A stretch of 64,000 bases of DNA from Hymenobacter puniceus (GCF_014333525.1 NZ_JACSCX010000004.1:186001-250000); one strand, 5' to 3'. Positions 1-9,634 are shown, numbered from the stretch's first letter. Notes: generated by a model from the letters alone, not told the origin. Numbers and translations: made by a program.

Positions 1-2127
1 ACCGATTGGCAGGATGCTATTTTCCGTACGGCGTATACCCAGGACTACAACGCCAGCGTCACGGGCAGCGTTGGTGCCGTCCCGTACCGCGTATCGCTGG
101 GCCACCTCAACCAGGATGGCGTTATCAAAACCAACAACTTCAAGCGTAACAGCGTTTCGGTAGGCATTAACCCTACCCTGCTCGACGGCCACCTGCGCGT
201 GGATGCCAACATCAAAGGCTCTTGGGTAGACAACCGTTTCGTAGAGAATGGCATTATCGGCAATGCGGTGTTCTTCAACCCAACGCAGCCTGTCACGCAG
301 GCTGGCTCGCCTTTCGACGGCTATTTTGAGTACTACAACACTAGCCCAACCGGCAGCATTACCCGCGTAGGTTTGGCTCCAGCTAACCCTTTGGCTCGCC
401 TGCAACAGCGCCGTGACCGGAGCACTGTGAAGCGCAGCATCGGTAATCTGGCACTTGACTACAAGCTGCACTTCCTGCCCGACCTGCGTGCAAACGTGAA
501 CGTTGGCTACGACATCACGCGCAGCAACGGCAACACCTACGTTGCTGGCAATAATGCCGCTTCGGAGTTCAACCCCAACGGCCCGGGTGGTATCGACAAC
601 CGCTACGCTCAGGACCGCGACAACAAGCTGCTCGAGACCTATCTGAACTATACCAAGGACCTCGGCACGGCTGGCCGTCTGGAGTTGTTGGGTGGTTATT
701 CCTACCAGGATTTCCTGCGCAATGCCCCATTCTTCTTCGGCCGTCGTCCTAATGGCGACCTGATCAACCCCGCTCAGCTGGAAGCCTTCCCCGATAAGTC
801 GCAGTATACGCTTATCTCGTACTACGGCCGTTTGAACTACAATTTCAACGACCGGTACCTGTTCACGGCCACGTTGCGTAACGACATTTCGTCGCGCTTC
901 TCTGAAGAGAATCGTTCGGGTATTTTCCCGGCAGCAGCCTTGGCCTGGCGGATTAAAGGCGAGAACTTCTTGGCCAACTCCACTTTCCTCTCCGACCTGA
1001 AACTGCGTGTAGGCTACGGCATCACCGGCCAGCAGGACATCGGCACCAACGACTATCCTGCTCTGGCCCGCTACATCAATGGCGAAAGCACGGTTTCATA
1101 CCCGGTTGGTGGCGTCTACACCATTCCGGTACGCCGGGCTCCAAGCGACCCGAACATCAAGTGGGAAGAAACCACGACCTACAACGCTGGTCTGGACTAC
1201 GGCTTCGTAGATGGCCGTCTGACGGGTACTGTGGATGTATACCTGCGCAAAACCAAGGATCTGCTCAACGAGATTGAAGTTCCAGCTGGTTCGAATGCTT
1301 CCAACCGTCTGTTCACCAACGTTGGCTCGCTGGAAAACAAAGGTCTGGAACTCGGTCTGGTGGGTGTAGTGGCCCAGTCCACTGATTTCAACTGGAGCCT
1401 GACAGCTAACGCTACCTTCAACCGCAACAAAATCACGAAGCTCACGCTCAACGACAACCCGAATTCTTTGGGCTCACGCGTGGGCGGCATTGGCGGCGGC
1501 ACCGGTTCGGTAATTCAAACCAACTCTATCGGTTTCCCTACCCGTTCGTTCTTCGTGCTTAAGCAGAAGTACGACAGCAACGGTAACATCATTGTACCAA
1601 GCGCAACGGTTACCGACCTGCAGGCCTTTGAAGATCTGGACAACAACGGCGTTATCAACGAGCAGGACTTGTACCGCTACCAGTCGCCAGCGCCTAGAAC
1701 CATTCTGGGTTTGGGCTCGAACATGAGCTACCGCAAAGTGAACTTCGCCTTCACTATGCGCGCCAACCTTGGCAACTATGCCTACAACAACATTGCTTCC
1801 AGCTCTACGCTGGCGACCATCTTCCCGGCGCAGGCTTTCCTGAGCAATACTACCCGCTACTTCCAGCAGACGCAAGCTACTGGCGTAGGTACCAACTACC
1901 GCCTCTCCGACTACTACGTGCAGGACGCTTCGTTCCTACGTATGGACAACATCACGCTGGGATATACCATGGGTGAGGAATCGAACATTAATATCTCGCT
2001 GGCTGTTCAGAATGCATTCGTAATCACCAAGTACGATGGCATTGACCCAGAAATATTTGATGGCATCGACAACAATCTGTACCCCCGGGCTCGCACGTAT
2101 ACCATTGGTGTAAACTTCGGCTTCTAA
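1..2127 (+). CDS. SusC/RagA-family TonB-dependent outer membrane transporter (5' end outside window)
   Basis: The reading frame is open from base 1, so the N-terminus (signal peptide, carboxypeptidase-like domain, TonB box, plug) lies upstream of the window. The visible 708 residues are the beta-barrel part of a SusC-type porin: alternating aromatic and polar strands, typical segments such as FTATLRNDISSRFSE and LKLRVGYGITGQQDIG, and a C-terminus ending in YTIGVNFGF, whose final Phe fits the outer membrane insertion signal. SusC proteins form a TonB-driven channel capped by a SusD lipoprotein and import oligosaccharides or peptides. The SusD gene follows 14 bp downstream, so the two are surely co-transcribed. 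Substrate is not readable from the sequence; the amylase at 6633-9449 suggests a starch-like glycan (inference). An internal ATG at base 199 is not the true start because homology continues upstream of it. Confidence 0.95.
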   Translation, partial: TDWQDAIFRTAYTQDYNASVTGSVGAVPYRVSLGHLNQDGVIKTNNFKRNSVSVGINPTLLDGHLRVDANIKGSWVDNRFVENGIIGNAVFFNPTQPVTQAGSPFDGYFEYYNTSPTGSITRVGLAPANPLARLQQRRDRSTVKRSIGNLALDYKLHFLPDLRANVNVGYDITRSNGNTYVAGNNAASEFNPNGPGGIDNRYAQDRDNKLLETYLNYTKDLGTAGRLELLGGYSYQDFLRNAPFFFGRRPNGDLINPAQLEAFPDKSQYTLISYYGRLNYNFNDRYLFTATLRNDISSRFSEENRSGIFPAAALAWRIKGENFLANSTFLSDLKLRVGYGITGQQDIGTNDYPALARYINGESTVSYPVGGVYTIPVRRAPSDPNIKWEETTTYNAGLDYGFVDGRLTGTVDVYLRKTKDLLNEIEVPAGSNASNRLFTNVGSLENKGLELGLVGVVAQSTDFNWSLTANATFNRNKITKLTLNDNPNSLGSRVGGIGGGTGSVIQTNSIGFPTRSFFVLKQKYDSNGNIIVPSATVTDLQAFEDLDNNGVINEQDLYRYQSPAPRTILGLGSNMSYRKVNFAFTMRANLGNYAYNNIASSSTLATIFPAQAFLSNTTRYFQQTQATGVGTNYRLSDYYVQDASFLRMDNITLGYTMGEESNINISLAVQNAFVITKYDGIDPEIFDGIDNNLYPRARTYTIGVNFGF

Positions 2128-2141
2128 TTCCCCCAACTGCC

Positions 2142-3755
2142 ATGAAATTCATTTCAACCCGAGGGTTCGCCGCACTGGCACTATCCTCCTCCCTTGTGCT
2201 GGGCACTGCCTCCTGTAACAAGGATCTGGACCGCACGCCGTTTTTTGATTTGAACACGGAGTCGGTGTACCGGGACCCGGCTGGCCAGCGCGCTGCCTTG
2301 GCGAAGCTGTATGCCGGACTTATCACCACGGGCCAAAAAACCACTGGTGCTCAGGATATCCTTGGTGATGACGAAGGAGCTACTTCCTACACCCGCGTGT
2401 TCTGGAAGATGCAGGAGCTGACCACCGACGAGGCTGTAATTGCTTGGGGCGACGGTTCCATCCAGAACCTAAACGACAATACGTGGTCGTCGAACAACAA
2501 CTTTGTAAGTGCGATGTACAACCGCATTTATTTTCAGGTTGTGCTTTGCAACGACTTCATCCGGGAAATGAGCGACGCTAAGCTTAGCGAGCGAGGCATT
2601 ACCGGTGAAAACCTGACCCAGGCCCGCCGGTACCGTGCCGAGGCCCGCTTTCTGCGTGCTCTGAGCTACTACCACGCGCTGGACATGTTCGGTGGCAACG
2701 TACCATTCGTAACGGAGGCTGATGTAACGGGCAAGTTCTTCCCGCGCCAAACCAACGCGGCGGAGCTCTTCAGCTACATCGAAACTGAGCTAAAGGCCAT
2801 CGACGGGGAACTGATACCGGCCCGCCAGGCCGAATACGGCCGGGCCGACCAGGCTGCAGCTTGGGCACTGCTTTCCAAGCTGTATCTGAATGCACAGACG
2901 TATGTTGGTACTGCCCGCAACACGGATGTAATCGACTATACCAACCGCATTATCGGAGCTGGCTTCAGACTGACGCCACGCTACAGCAACCTTTTCCGTG
3001 CCGACAACGACCGGACTTCGGCTTCAGAAATCATTTTCCCCATCATTGCCGACGGACAGCGGACGCGCACGTATGGCGGCACTACCTTCCTGGTACACGC
3101 AGCCATTGGCGGTTCGTTGAGCACCGACACAATGGGCGTAAACTCGGGTTGGGCCGGGTTGCGCGCCAAGAAAAACCTTCCGTTGGTTTTCGGCCTGACA
3201 ACCGCAGCTCAGGCAGCAGCTCCTGCTGACAAGCGGGCCTTGTTCTTCACGCAGCGCCAAAACCTGGATAACAACAGCCTGACCACCTTCCGCGACGGCT
3301 GGCTGGTTACCAAGTGGCGTAACCGCACCTCTACCAATGGTATCGGCTCTGACCCGACTGGTGAATTCGTAGATACGGACATTCCACTGTTCCGCCTCGG
3401 CGACGTATACCTGATGTATGCGGAAGCGCACCTGCGTGGCGGTGGTGGCAACCTGCAAACTGCTTTGCAGTACGTCAATGCTCTTCGCACTCGTGGCTAC
3501 GGCAACACTTCCGGCAACCTTACCAGCCTTACGCTGGATGGCATTCTGGATGAGCGGATGCGAGAGTTGTACTGGGAAGGCCACCGTCGTACTGACCTGA
3601 TCCGCTTTGGCAAGTTTGCGGGTTCCAGCTACCTCTGGCCCTTTAAGGGCGGTGTAGCGGGTGGTACCAACGTACCTGCCTTCCGCAACATTTTCCCATT
3701 GCCAGTATCTGACTTGACTGCTAACCCTACTCTGCGTCAGAACCCTGGTTACTAA
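2142..3755 (+). CDS. SusD/RagB-family nutrient-binding lipoprotein
   Basis: 537 residues. The N-terminus is a lipoprotein signal peptide with lipobox GTASC, acylated Cys at residue 25. Family landmarks are visible: the TPR-like stretch RAEARFLRALSYYHALDMFG, the C-terminal segment DERMRELYWEGHRRTDLIRF that typifies RagB/SusD, and a C-terminal FPLPVSDLTANP. The protein sits on the cell surface and acts as a lid over the SusC porin, binding the glycan before import. It starts 14 bp after the SusC stop and is followed by a strong terminator, so the pair forms the end of an operon. No SusE/SusF-like gene follows; the next gene is convergent. Confidence 0.96.
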   Translation: MKFISTRGFAALALSSSLVLGTASCNKDLDRTPFFDLNTESVYRDPAGQRAALAKLYAGLITTGQKTTGAQDILGDDEGATSYTRVFWKMQELTTDEAVIAWGDGSIQNLNDNTWSSNNNFVSAMYNRIYFQVVLCNDFIREMSDAKLSERGITGENLTQARRYRAEARFLRALSYYHALDMFGGNVPFVTEADVTGKFFPRQTNAAELFSYIETELKAIDGELIPARQAEYGRADQAAAWALLSKLYLNAQTYVGTARNTDVIDYTNRIIGAGFRLTPRYSNLFRADNDRTSASEIIFPIIADGQRTRTYGGTTFLVHAAIGGSLSTDTMGVNSGWAGLRAKKNLPLVFGLTTAAQAAAPADKRALFFTQRQNLDNNSLTTFRDGWLVTKWRNRTSTNGIGSDPTGEFVDTDIPLFRLGDVYLMYAEAHLRGGGGNLQTALQYVNALRTRGYGNTSGNLTSLTLDGILDERMRELYWEGHRRTDLIRFGKFAGSSYLWPFKGGVAGGTNVPAFRNIFPLPVSDLTANPTLRQNPGY

Positions 3756-3768
3756 CACAGCATAGTTT

Positions 3769-3815
3769 CATAACAAAAAAGGCTTCCCCGGTTTGGGGAA
3801 GCCTTTTTTGTTATG
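3769..3815. terminator. Bidirectional intrinsic terminator after susCD
   Basis: Perfect hairpin GGCTTCCCC / GGGGAAGCC (3781-3803, five-base loop) flanked by an A tract on the left and a T tract on the right. The symmetry continues outward (cataacaaaaaa / ttttttgttatg), so it would work for both strands. Confidence 0.92.
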
Positions 3816-4149
3816 AAATGGCGCGCAAATGATCTGTCTTGACTCTCTTCTTCTCGATAGCTGCTCCCCTCGTCAGGCCTTTCAGCTGCTTTTAGATGTA
3901 TGGGGTTGTGAGCGTAGATTGACCCGACGAAACATGGTTACTATTATGGTAAACACAGCCAAAGTATGCCTGCTGCTTTGCTGAACAGTGCTGAGAAGCA
4001 ACAGTAGACACATTTCAATTCCGTTTCGTTGCGCTCGGCACAACACTCCACCCACACACGCTCATACAGTTGCTCTGGAGCAGCAAGCCTGTGAAAGCAG
4101 GTTCTGTAGGCGAGGAGGTGCTGCGTAGCGTTGTAAAAACGGTGATATT
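3816..4149. other. Non-coding spacer, nothing recognised
   Basis: About 330 bases between two strong palindromic terminators. I find no plausible gene, tRNA, repeat family member or clear promoter here. Because both flanking terminators face into it, it is likely to be transcriptionally quiet unless it encodes an unrecognised small RNA. Confidence 0.5.
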
Positions 4150-4199
4150 GAACAACAAAAAAGGGCTGCTACAAACGTAGCAGCCCTTTTTTGTTGTTC
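4150..4199. terminator. Bidirectional intrinsic terminator of the T9SS cargo gene
   Basis: Perfect inverted repeat: gaacaacaaaaaagggctgc on the left is mirrored by gcagcccttttttgttgttc on the right, with a short loop around 4175. Oriented to end the minus-strand gene whose stop lies at 4210. Confidence 0.92.
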
Positions 4200-4209
4200 A
4201 AGGTAAAGC

Positions 4210-5361
4210 TTACAGCAATACTACTTTGCGGGTAGCCGTCATGTCGCCAACCTGTACCTTCACGAGGTAAGTGCCAGCGGCTACGTCCTGCGTGCTAACT
4301 GTTTCGCGCTGTGGGCCGGCAGCTACGTTGCCGTTGCGGAGCGTACGAACCGTGCGGCCCATCAGGTCGGTAAGAACGATGTTCACGTTTTGCGACTTGT
4401 TCAGCACCTGATACGAAACCGTAGCCTCACCAGCAGCAGGGTTTGGGAATACGTTCATAGCAATACGCTGGTCGTCAGCCTGCTTGAGGCCAAGTACTGC
4501 CAGCGTGAAAGGAGCTGCCTGCGTGCCACCAATGGTGGTGAAATCAGGGCTGGCAGCAGCGTTGCCGCTGTTAGCGCTGATAGCTGGCGTAGCCTGAGGA
4601 ATGAAGTCGGAAGATACATAGCCACCGTCGCCATTGTTCTGCACTGCGAAGATGGTCAACTGTGGGGTACCAGTGGTACCGGCGCCCATGGCAGCACGGT
4701 CGAGCTCGAACTCCCAACCAAACGAACCGGCACCACCACCCGTTGCAACGCCTGGGTTGGTCAGCACTTTGCCATCAGTCGAATTGCGGTAAGCCGAACG
4801 AGCACCTGCAAAGCGGGTATATGGAGCCGTAGCGGTAGCAGTAGCAGGAACGGTAATAGCGGTACCGTTTACAGCCATACCTGGAGCTAGTACCTTGTCA
4901 GTGCCCGTAGTGGCTGTGTACACAATGCCTTCAACGTTGAGGATGGTACCGTCTCCTTTGATGCCGATAGCCATGTCCGGAGCAAAATCCATCAAGGCAT
5001 CCATCTTCTCAAACGAAGTACCCGAACCGGCAATACCGCCTGGCAGGTCATTAGTGCCCGTTACACCGGGAACGTCGATGTACAGCTGGAATGAGTTCTT
5101 ACCGCCTGTTGCGGCATTCTCTACAGTGCCTGCAACGAAAAAATAAACCTTGCTGCCAGAGTTGGCGGCGTAGAGGCTCAACAGGCCCCAATCACCGAAA
5201 CCACGTGGGTTCGTGAACTGGCCAATACGTACGTAACGACCGGAGTTGGCAGCACCAATTTCGGTGGCATTGAGAATACCATCAACCGTGATTTGTGCTT
5301 GCGCGGTGAGAGCCGTAGCGGCCATGGCACCTGCAGCTGCCAGAGTAAAGAGTTTTTTCAT
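4210..5361 (-). CDS. Secreted protein with T9SS type A sorting domain
   Basis: 383 residues. A Sec signal peptide (MKKLFTLAAAGAMAATALTA, cleavage after AQAQ) is followed by a beta-rich domain opening with ITVDGILNATEIG, a pattern seen in CBM9/DOMON-like carbohydrate-binding domains of Bacteroidota (tentative). The last ~80 residues, beginning MNVFPNPAAGEATVSYQ and ending TATRKVVLL, are a type A T9SS C-terminal domain: it directs export through the outer membrane and is then removed. So the mature protein is secreted or surface-attached. It is convergent with the susCD pair and divergent from the kinase gene. A 12-bp palindrome lies 115-125 bp upstream and a possible -7 element (TACTTTTA, 5440-5447) between. 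The function of the central domain is unknown. Confidence 0.9.
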   Translation of the reverse strand: MKKLFTLAAAGAMAATALTAQAQITVDGILNATEIGAANSGRYVRIGQFTNPRGFGDWGLLSLYAANSGSKVYFFVAGTVENAATGGKNSFQLYIDVPGVTGTNDLPGGIAGSGTSFEKMDALMDFAPDMAIGIKGDGTILNVEGIVYTATTGTDKVLAPGMAVNGTAITVPATATATAPYTRFAGARSAYRNSTDGKVLTNPGVATGGGAGSFGWEFELDRAAMGAGTTGTPQLTIFAVQNNGDGGYVSSDFIPQATPAISANSGNAAASPDFTTIGGTQAAPFTLAVLGLKQADDQRIAMNVFPNPAAGEATVSYQVLNKSQNVNIVLTDLMGRTVRTLRNGNVAAGPQRETVSTQDVAAGTYLVKVQVGDMTATRKVVLL

Positions 5362-5474
5362 GATCGTGAAAAAATGGTTGAAAAAGTGTGGAAAAAGTTA
5401 GTAGTCACTAGCCGCTTTTGTGGTGGTGCCACTGTGTAGTAAAAGTACCACCAAGAGCTGAAAAAAAAAGTTTT

Positions 5475-5486
5475 AAAAGCGCTTTT
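5475..5486. promoter_or_regulatory. Possible operator, 12-bp palindrome AAAAGCGCTTTT
   Basis: Perfect palindrome with a central GCGC in the divergent spacer between the T9SS cargo gene and the kinase gene. It resembles LacI/GalR-family operators (centre CG, A/T-rich half sites). No regulator gene lies nearby, so the assignment is only suggestive. Confidence 0.3.
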
Positions 5487-5697
5487 CTACATGAATAACC
5501 GTAGAAATAAGGTTCTTTTTCAGGAAAAAAGCCTACTGGTGAGTGGGCGCTATTTCCTAGCACGTCGTGCCCTAATACGGCATCGGCAAATAGGAGGTTT
5601 GGTTGGGTAGCACATTTGCAGTGCGGGCCGTACATTCGTAGTAGCCAGCCACCAATTCCGGGGATGCGCTATCTGTTTTTTCATTCAGTTTCAGCCT

Positions 5698-6543
5698 ATG
5701 ATTCTCATTGCCGATGGCGGCTCTACCAAGAGCAGCTGGTGCCAGCTCGACGAAGCAGGCAACCGGGTACACTTCAACACCGAAGGATACAACCCCGATT
5801 TTATTGATACAGCCGGCGTAGTGGCTTCGCTGGAGAAAAACCTTCCGGAGACGCTTCCCCGGGCAGAAGTAACCGAGGTATTTTATTACGGTGCCGGAGT
5901 CTCATCGGCAAAGAAGGCCGAAATATTGGCGCAGGCAATGCGCCAGGTATTTTCACAGGCTAAAGTCACCGTCGACCACGACCTGCTGGCGTCGGCGCGG
6001 GCGCTACTTGGCACCAAGCCCGGCTTTGCCGCTATTCTCGGTACGGGCACTAATTCTTGCCTGTATGACGGCACCCGCATTACGCATAATGTCGATTCGC
6101 TCGGCTACTTCCTGGGGGATGAGGGCTCCGGCTCGTTTATTGGCAAACGCCTCTTGCGGGATTATCTGCGGGGCCTGCTCCCTGACGGCCTGCAGGAGAT
6201 TTTTCAGGAAGAGTTCAAGCTCACCCGCGAAGACATTCTGGACCGCCTCTATAACCAGCCGCTGCCCAACCGTTTTCTGGCCAGCTTTGCCAAGTTCACC
6301 TACGACCACAACAACATCAGCTACTGCCGCGAAATTGTGCTGCAGGGTTTCGAGACGTTCTTTGAGAACATCGTCCAGCATTACCCTAATTACCAAGACT
6401 ACACCTTCAACTGCATCGGCTCGGTTGGCTACAACTTCCGCGATGCGCTGGTGCAGGTAGCGAAAGCACACAATATGGAAGTGGGCAAAATCATCCGCTC
6501 TCCTATCGATGACCTTGTTTCCTTTCATGAAGGCAAGTTTTAG
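5698..6543 (+). CDS. BadF/BadG/BcrA/BcrD-type ATPase, N-acetylglucosamine kinase-like
   Basis: 281 residues in the ASKHA fold. The N-terminal phosphate-1 loop (IADGGSTKSSWCQLD), the central ILGTGTNSCLYDG and the GYFLGDEGSGSFIGKRLLRD segment are the nucleotide-binding and domain-closure motifs of GlcNAc/glucosamine kinases and BadF-like proteins. The likely role is cytoplasmic phosphorylation of an amino sugar, possibly GlcNAc from cell wall recycling or imported glycans. It stands alone between divergent and convergent neighbours, and its transcript would end in the very long palindrome at 6549-6632. The start at 5698 gives the canonical N-terminus MILIADGGSTKS. Substrate identity is inferred from family only. 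Confidence 0.88.
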   Translation: MILIADGGSTKSSWCQLDEAGNRVHFNTEGYNPDFIDTAGVVASLEKNLPETLPRAEVTEVFYYGAGVSSAKKAEILAQAMRQVFSQAKVTVDHDLLASARALLGTKPGFAAILGTGTNSCLYDGTRITHNVDSLGYFLGDEGSGSFIGKRLLRDYLRGLLPDGLQEIFQEEFKLTREDILDRLYNQPLPNRFLASFAKFTYDHNNISYCREIVLQGFETFFENIVQHYPNYQDYTFNCIGSVGYNFRDALVQVAKAHNMEVGKIIRSPIDDLVSFHEGKF

Positions 6544-6548
6544 GCTCT

Positions 6549-6632
6549 AACCGAATCAGACACTCGGACATAAAAAATCCCCGCTGGCGATTGTCAGCGG
6601 GGATTTTTTATGTCCGAGTGTCTGATTCGGTT
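6549..6632. terminator. 38-bp-arm perfect inverted repeat with terminator core (bidirectional)
   Basis: The arms 6549-6586 and 6595-6632 are perfectly complementary over 38 bp, separated by an 8-nt loop. The inner part (aaaaaatccccgctg / cagcggggatttttt) is an ordinary terminator; the outer 23 bp of each arm (aaccgaatcagacactcgga...) is additional perfect symmetry. The right arm directly abuts the amylase stop codon at 6633. Confidence 0.95.
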
Positions 6633-9449
6633 TTAGTGCTGTACCAGAAGCCGAATGGTTTGCTGTTGTTCACCAGCCTGCAGGCGCACCATATAAACAC
6701 CGTTGGCCAGCCCACTAACCGGCAGTTGCAACTCGTGCGGACCACTGCCTTGGCGACCTATCGTTACCGGAGCTTGTACTTTGGCACCTAGTAGGTTAGT
6801 TACGGTTACGGTAACCGGAGTAGCCGAAGTGAGAGTGTACTGCACCGTAGCCAACGTGGAAACGGGGTTTGGTGAAGCACTCAGGCGCAAATCAGCGGTG
6901 GTTATGCGGCGCGGCTTGTTGCTCAGCACCACGGCAGCCGGCAGTTTCACGCGGCGCGAAGTATATACCGCATACTCACCGGGCTGCACGGCTACGCGGG
7001 CGGCAATATCAGTTACTTGAATACTGTCGCCGCGCAGGTAATTATACCACTTGCCGGTGCTCTGGAAACCAGGCAGCACGCTGTCTGGCTGCACACCAAA
7101 ATTGCCGATAACCACCACGTTCATGCTCGGGTCGGTGATACGGATAGACTTGGGGCCGCGGGTACCAACGATGGCCACATCGCGCGACTCGAAGGCCGGC
7201 TCATTTACTTTCAGTGCGTTGAGTGCAGCATACACGTTGTACAACTGACGGCGGCCAGGCTCGGTCTGGTAGTTCCACCGAATTGGCTTCTGGCCGGTAC
7301 GGCCGTTGAAATTGATGCTCACATCATAGCCCAGCTCCCCAAACTGCCAGATCATCTTCGGGCCAGGAACAGTCAGGAAGAAGGCAGCGGCCATTTCGGC
7401 GCGCGACAGAGCCACTGGCAGCGTACGGATGTTGTAGTTCGGGTTGGCAGTACTTCCATTGGTTAAGGCACCCACGATCAAACGTTCTTCGTCGTGGCTT
7501 TCCATGTAACTCACCAGATTGGGATTGTTGAACTGCCGCGACAAGTACGAGACGCCACTGAAATTAGCAGATGCCCCGGTGATGGCCGAAGTATACGCTC
7601 CATGCATGTTGCCCCACAGCATCATGCCGGCATCGGCCAGCACCTTTTCTTCGCTGTTTTCAGCAAAATGCTCCAGAATCGGGTACAACGTTGGATCAAT
7701 GGCCGTCATGGTGCTATGATAGTCAAGCAGAATGTTGATGCGTGACTGGTCGTAGAGGCGGAAAACACCGTCGTCGGTGGAAACCCGTTGCGTGAAACCT
7801 TTGCTGAGGTCGAAGCGGTAGCCATCGACGCGGTATTCCTGTAGCCAGTAAGCAATTACCTGCTTGGAGAAGTAGCGTGTGAACGGCGACTCGTGGTTGA
7901 AGTCGTAGCAGACGTTGAAGGGGTGCGTGGCCGTGCGGTTAAACCAAGGTGAGTCAGTAGACGGGTTGCCGCCGTCGAAATACATCTGCACCATAGGGCT
8001 CTGGCCGCAGGAGTGGTTGAGCACAATGTCAAGCACCACGGCAATACCGCGGCGGTGGGCTTCGTCAATGAAGGTCTTCAGTGCGTCTTTGGTGCCGTAG
8101 TATTTGTCGGGAGCGAAGTAGAACGAAGGGTTGTAGCCCCACGAATCGTTGCCCTCAAACTCGTTCACGGGCATCAGCTCGATGCAGTTTACACCCAGGC
8201 GCTTCAGATAAGTCAGCGTGTCTTGCAGGGTGCGGTAATCGTGGCGGGCAATAAAGTCGCGCAGGTGCAGCTCATACACCACCAAGTCGGTGCGCTTAGG
8301 GCGCTGGAAGTTGTTGACCTGCCACTGGTATGGTGTCTGGTTGCTTTGCAGCACCGATACAATGCCCGTGGTCTGGCCGGTTGGATAAGGCTTCAGGTTC
8401 GGATACGTCACAGCCGGAATAAACCGGTCGTTGCTGGGGTCCAGCACTTTTTCCGCGTAAGGATCCGCCACGCGCAGAATGCCGTTTACCTCGTACTGGT
8501 AGGCATATTCCCGGCCGGGGGTCAGGTTATCAATTTGCACCCACCAGCGGGCGTTGGCTGCATCGGTGTCGGGGGTTTTCTTCATGAAACCGGCTGTGGT
8601 CTGCTGCCAGTTGTTGAATTCGCCGAGCACATATATAAAGCTTTTGCCGGGCGCCGTGAGGCTCAGGATAGCCGACGTACCGCCGTTGATGTAGGTGATA
8701 CCATCTTTCTTGGCGCCAGCTGGCAGTGCCGCCACCGTCACTTGGGGGCTCACGACGATCAGTACCGAGTCGGAAGCGGTAAGCGTACCATTGGTGGCCG
8801 TGAAGCGCACTACGTTGCGCCCAACCTGATTTACTGTAACCGTAGTGCTGAGCGCGGTGCCGGTTTGCTGGGCCACCTGCACACCATTGAGGCGGAAGGT
8901 AAGCTGGGCGCTGGCAGAAGCAATACCCGAAACGGCTACCTGCGTGCCAGCCGGCACAAACTGCGCCGTGGTAGGTGACGTGATGCGAGCATCCAGCGCA
9001 CTTTGCGAGATATTTATCAGAATGTCGCCGCCGTCGCCACGGCCCACTACCGAGCCATCGGCATTTTTGAAAATCATAGCCAGCTTCAGCATCCGCTCGG
9101 TGGCCGGCACGCCATAGAACGTGCGTGGCGTGAAGCTGATGGTGTACAGGTTAGGATTGGTAGTGCTGCGTGTCATCTGCGCAGCCGGATCCGGCTGATT
9201 GAACGACGGGCTCTTCACGTATTTCCAGTCGGTGTCGTTGGTGCTGCGTTCGGTGATAACACCCGTCCAGATATATACCGGGCCGGTGAAACCGGCTAAT
9301 GCTCCATTACCTCTGGTTGCATCATAGGTAAGCGTAATAGGCGTGGTATCCTGAAAGAATACCGGGTCGGTGGTCACCACCTGGGCCTGCAAAACCGGCA
9401 TTCCGGCCAGCATTGCCATAAGGCTTAGTAACAGTCGAAGTGTTTTCAT
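6633..9449 (-). CDS. Secreted alpha-amylase family (GH13) glycoside hydrolase with T9SS sorting domain
   Basis: 938 residues. Signal peptide (1-22), Ig-like/E-set regions (about 150-240), a CBM48-like segment with FIYVLGEFNNWQQT (270-283), and a GH13 barrel from about 380. The four GH13 regions are intact: DIVLNH (474-479), VDGYRFDLSK with R545 and nucleophile D547 (541-550), ILEHF with acid/base E593, and SHDEE with H652/D653. The last ~80 residues (from SASPNPVSTLATVQYT) are a T9SS type A sorting domain, so the enzyme is exported to the surface or medium. It should cleave alpha-1,4-glucans such as starch or glycogen; exact specificity (amylase, pullulanase-like) is not certain. Together with susCD it suggests a starch-use locus, although the genes are not one operon. 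Confidence 0.95.
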   Translation of the reverse strand: MKTLRLLLSLMAMLAGMPVLQAQVVTTDPVFFQDTTPITLTYDATRGNGALAGFTGPVYIWTGVITERSTNDTDWKYVKSPSFNQPDPAAQMTRSTTNPNLYTISFTPRTFYGVPATERMLKLAMIFKNADGSVVGRGDGGDILINISQSALDARITSPTTAQFVPAGTQVAVSGIASASAQLTFRLNGVQVAQQTGTALSTTVTVNQVGRNVVRFTATNGTLTASDSVLIVVSPQVTVAALPAGAKKDGITYINGGTSAILSLTAPGKSFIYVLGEFNNWQQTTAGFMKKTPDTDAANARWWVQIDNLTPGREYAYQYEVNGILRVADPYAEKVLDPSNDRFIPAVTYPNLKPYPTGQTTGIVSVLQSNQTPYQWQVNNFQRPKRTDLVVYELHLRDFIARHDYRTLQDTLTYLKRLGVNCIELMPVNEFEGNDSWGYNPSFYFAPDKYYGTKDALKTFIDEAHRRGIAVVLDIVLNHSCGQSPMVQMYFDGGNPSTDSPWFNRTATHPFNVCYDFNHESPFTRYFSKQVIAYWLQEYRVDGYRFDLSKGFTQRVSTDDGVFRLYDQSRINILLDYHSTMTAIDPTLYPILEHFAENSEEKVLADAGMMLWGNMHGAYTSAITGASANFSGVSYLSRQFNNPNLVSYMESHDEERLIVGALTNGSTANPNYNIRTLPVALSRAEMAAAFFLTVPGPKMIWQFGELGYDVSINFNGRTGQKPIRWNYQTEPGRRQLYNVYAALNALKVNEPAFESRDVAIVGTRGPKSIRITDPSMNVVVIGNFGVQPDSVLPGFQSTGKWYNYLRGDSIQVTDIAARVAVQPGEYAVYTSRRVKLPAAVVLSNKPRRITTADLRLSASPNPVSTLATVQYTLTSATPVTVTVTNLLGAKVQAPVTIGRQGSGPHELQLPVSGLANGVYMVRLQAGEQQQTIRLLVQH

Positions 9450-9634
9450 GAAAAAGGAACGTGGGAATTTTTAGTAGGCAACAAACAGAAATCTAATGCT
9501 GTATTAACCGATAACGTAACATATCTGCTACATTTCAGTGCAAGGTGGCATTAAAGATACACCAGAGGTGAGCACTCACACAAACTGCAAACGCCATTTT
9601 TTGTAGCTTTAAGCCCTTTTTAACCTCCGTCTTT
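9450..9634. promoter_or_regulatory. Divergent promoter region between amylase and DUF2279 genes
   Basis: 185 bp of AT-rich DNA between two divergent starts; it must contain promoters for both. A poly-T/TTTTTTG stretch near 9596 and CTTTG at 9632-9636 are candidate promoter parts for the plus-strand gene, but no clean TAnnTTTG is visible on either strand. Confidence 0.4.

Noticed and set aside
199..201. ATG at 199 as start of the SusC gene
   Set aside because: The same frame is open to base 1 and encodes SusC-like barrel sequence upstream.
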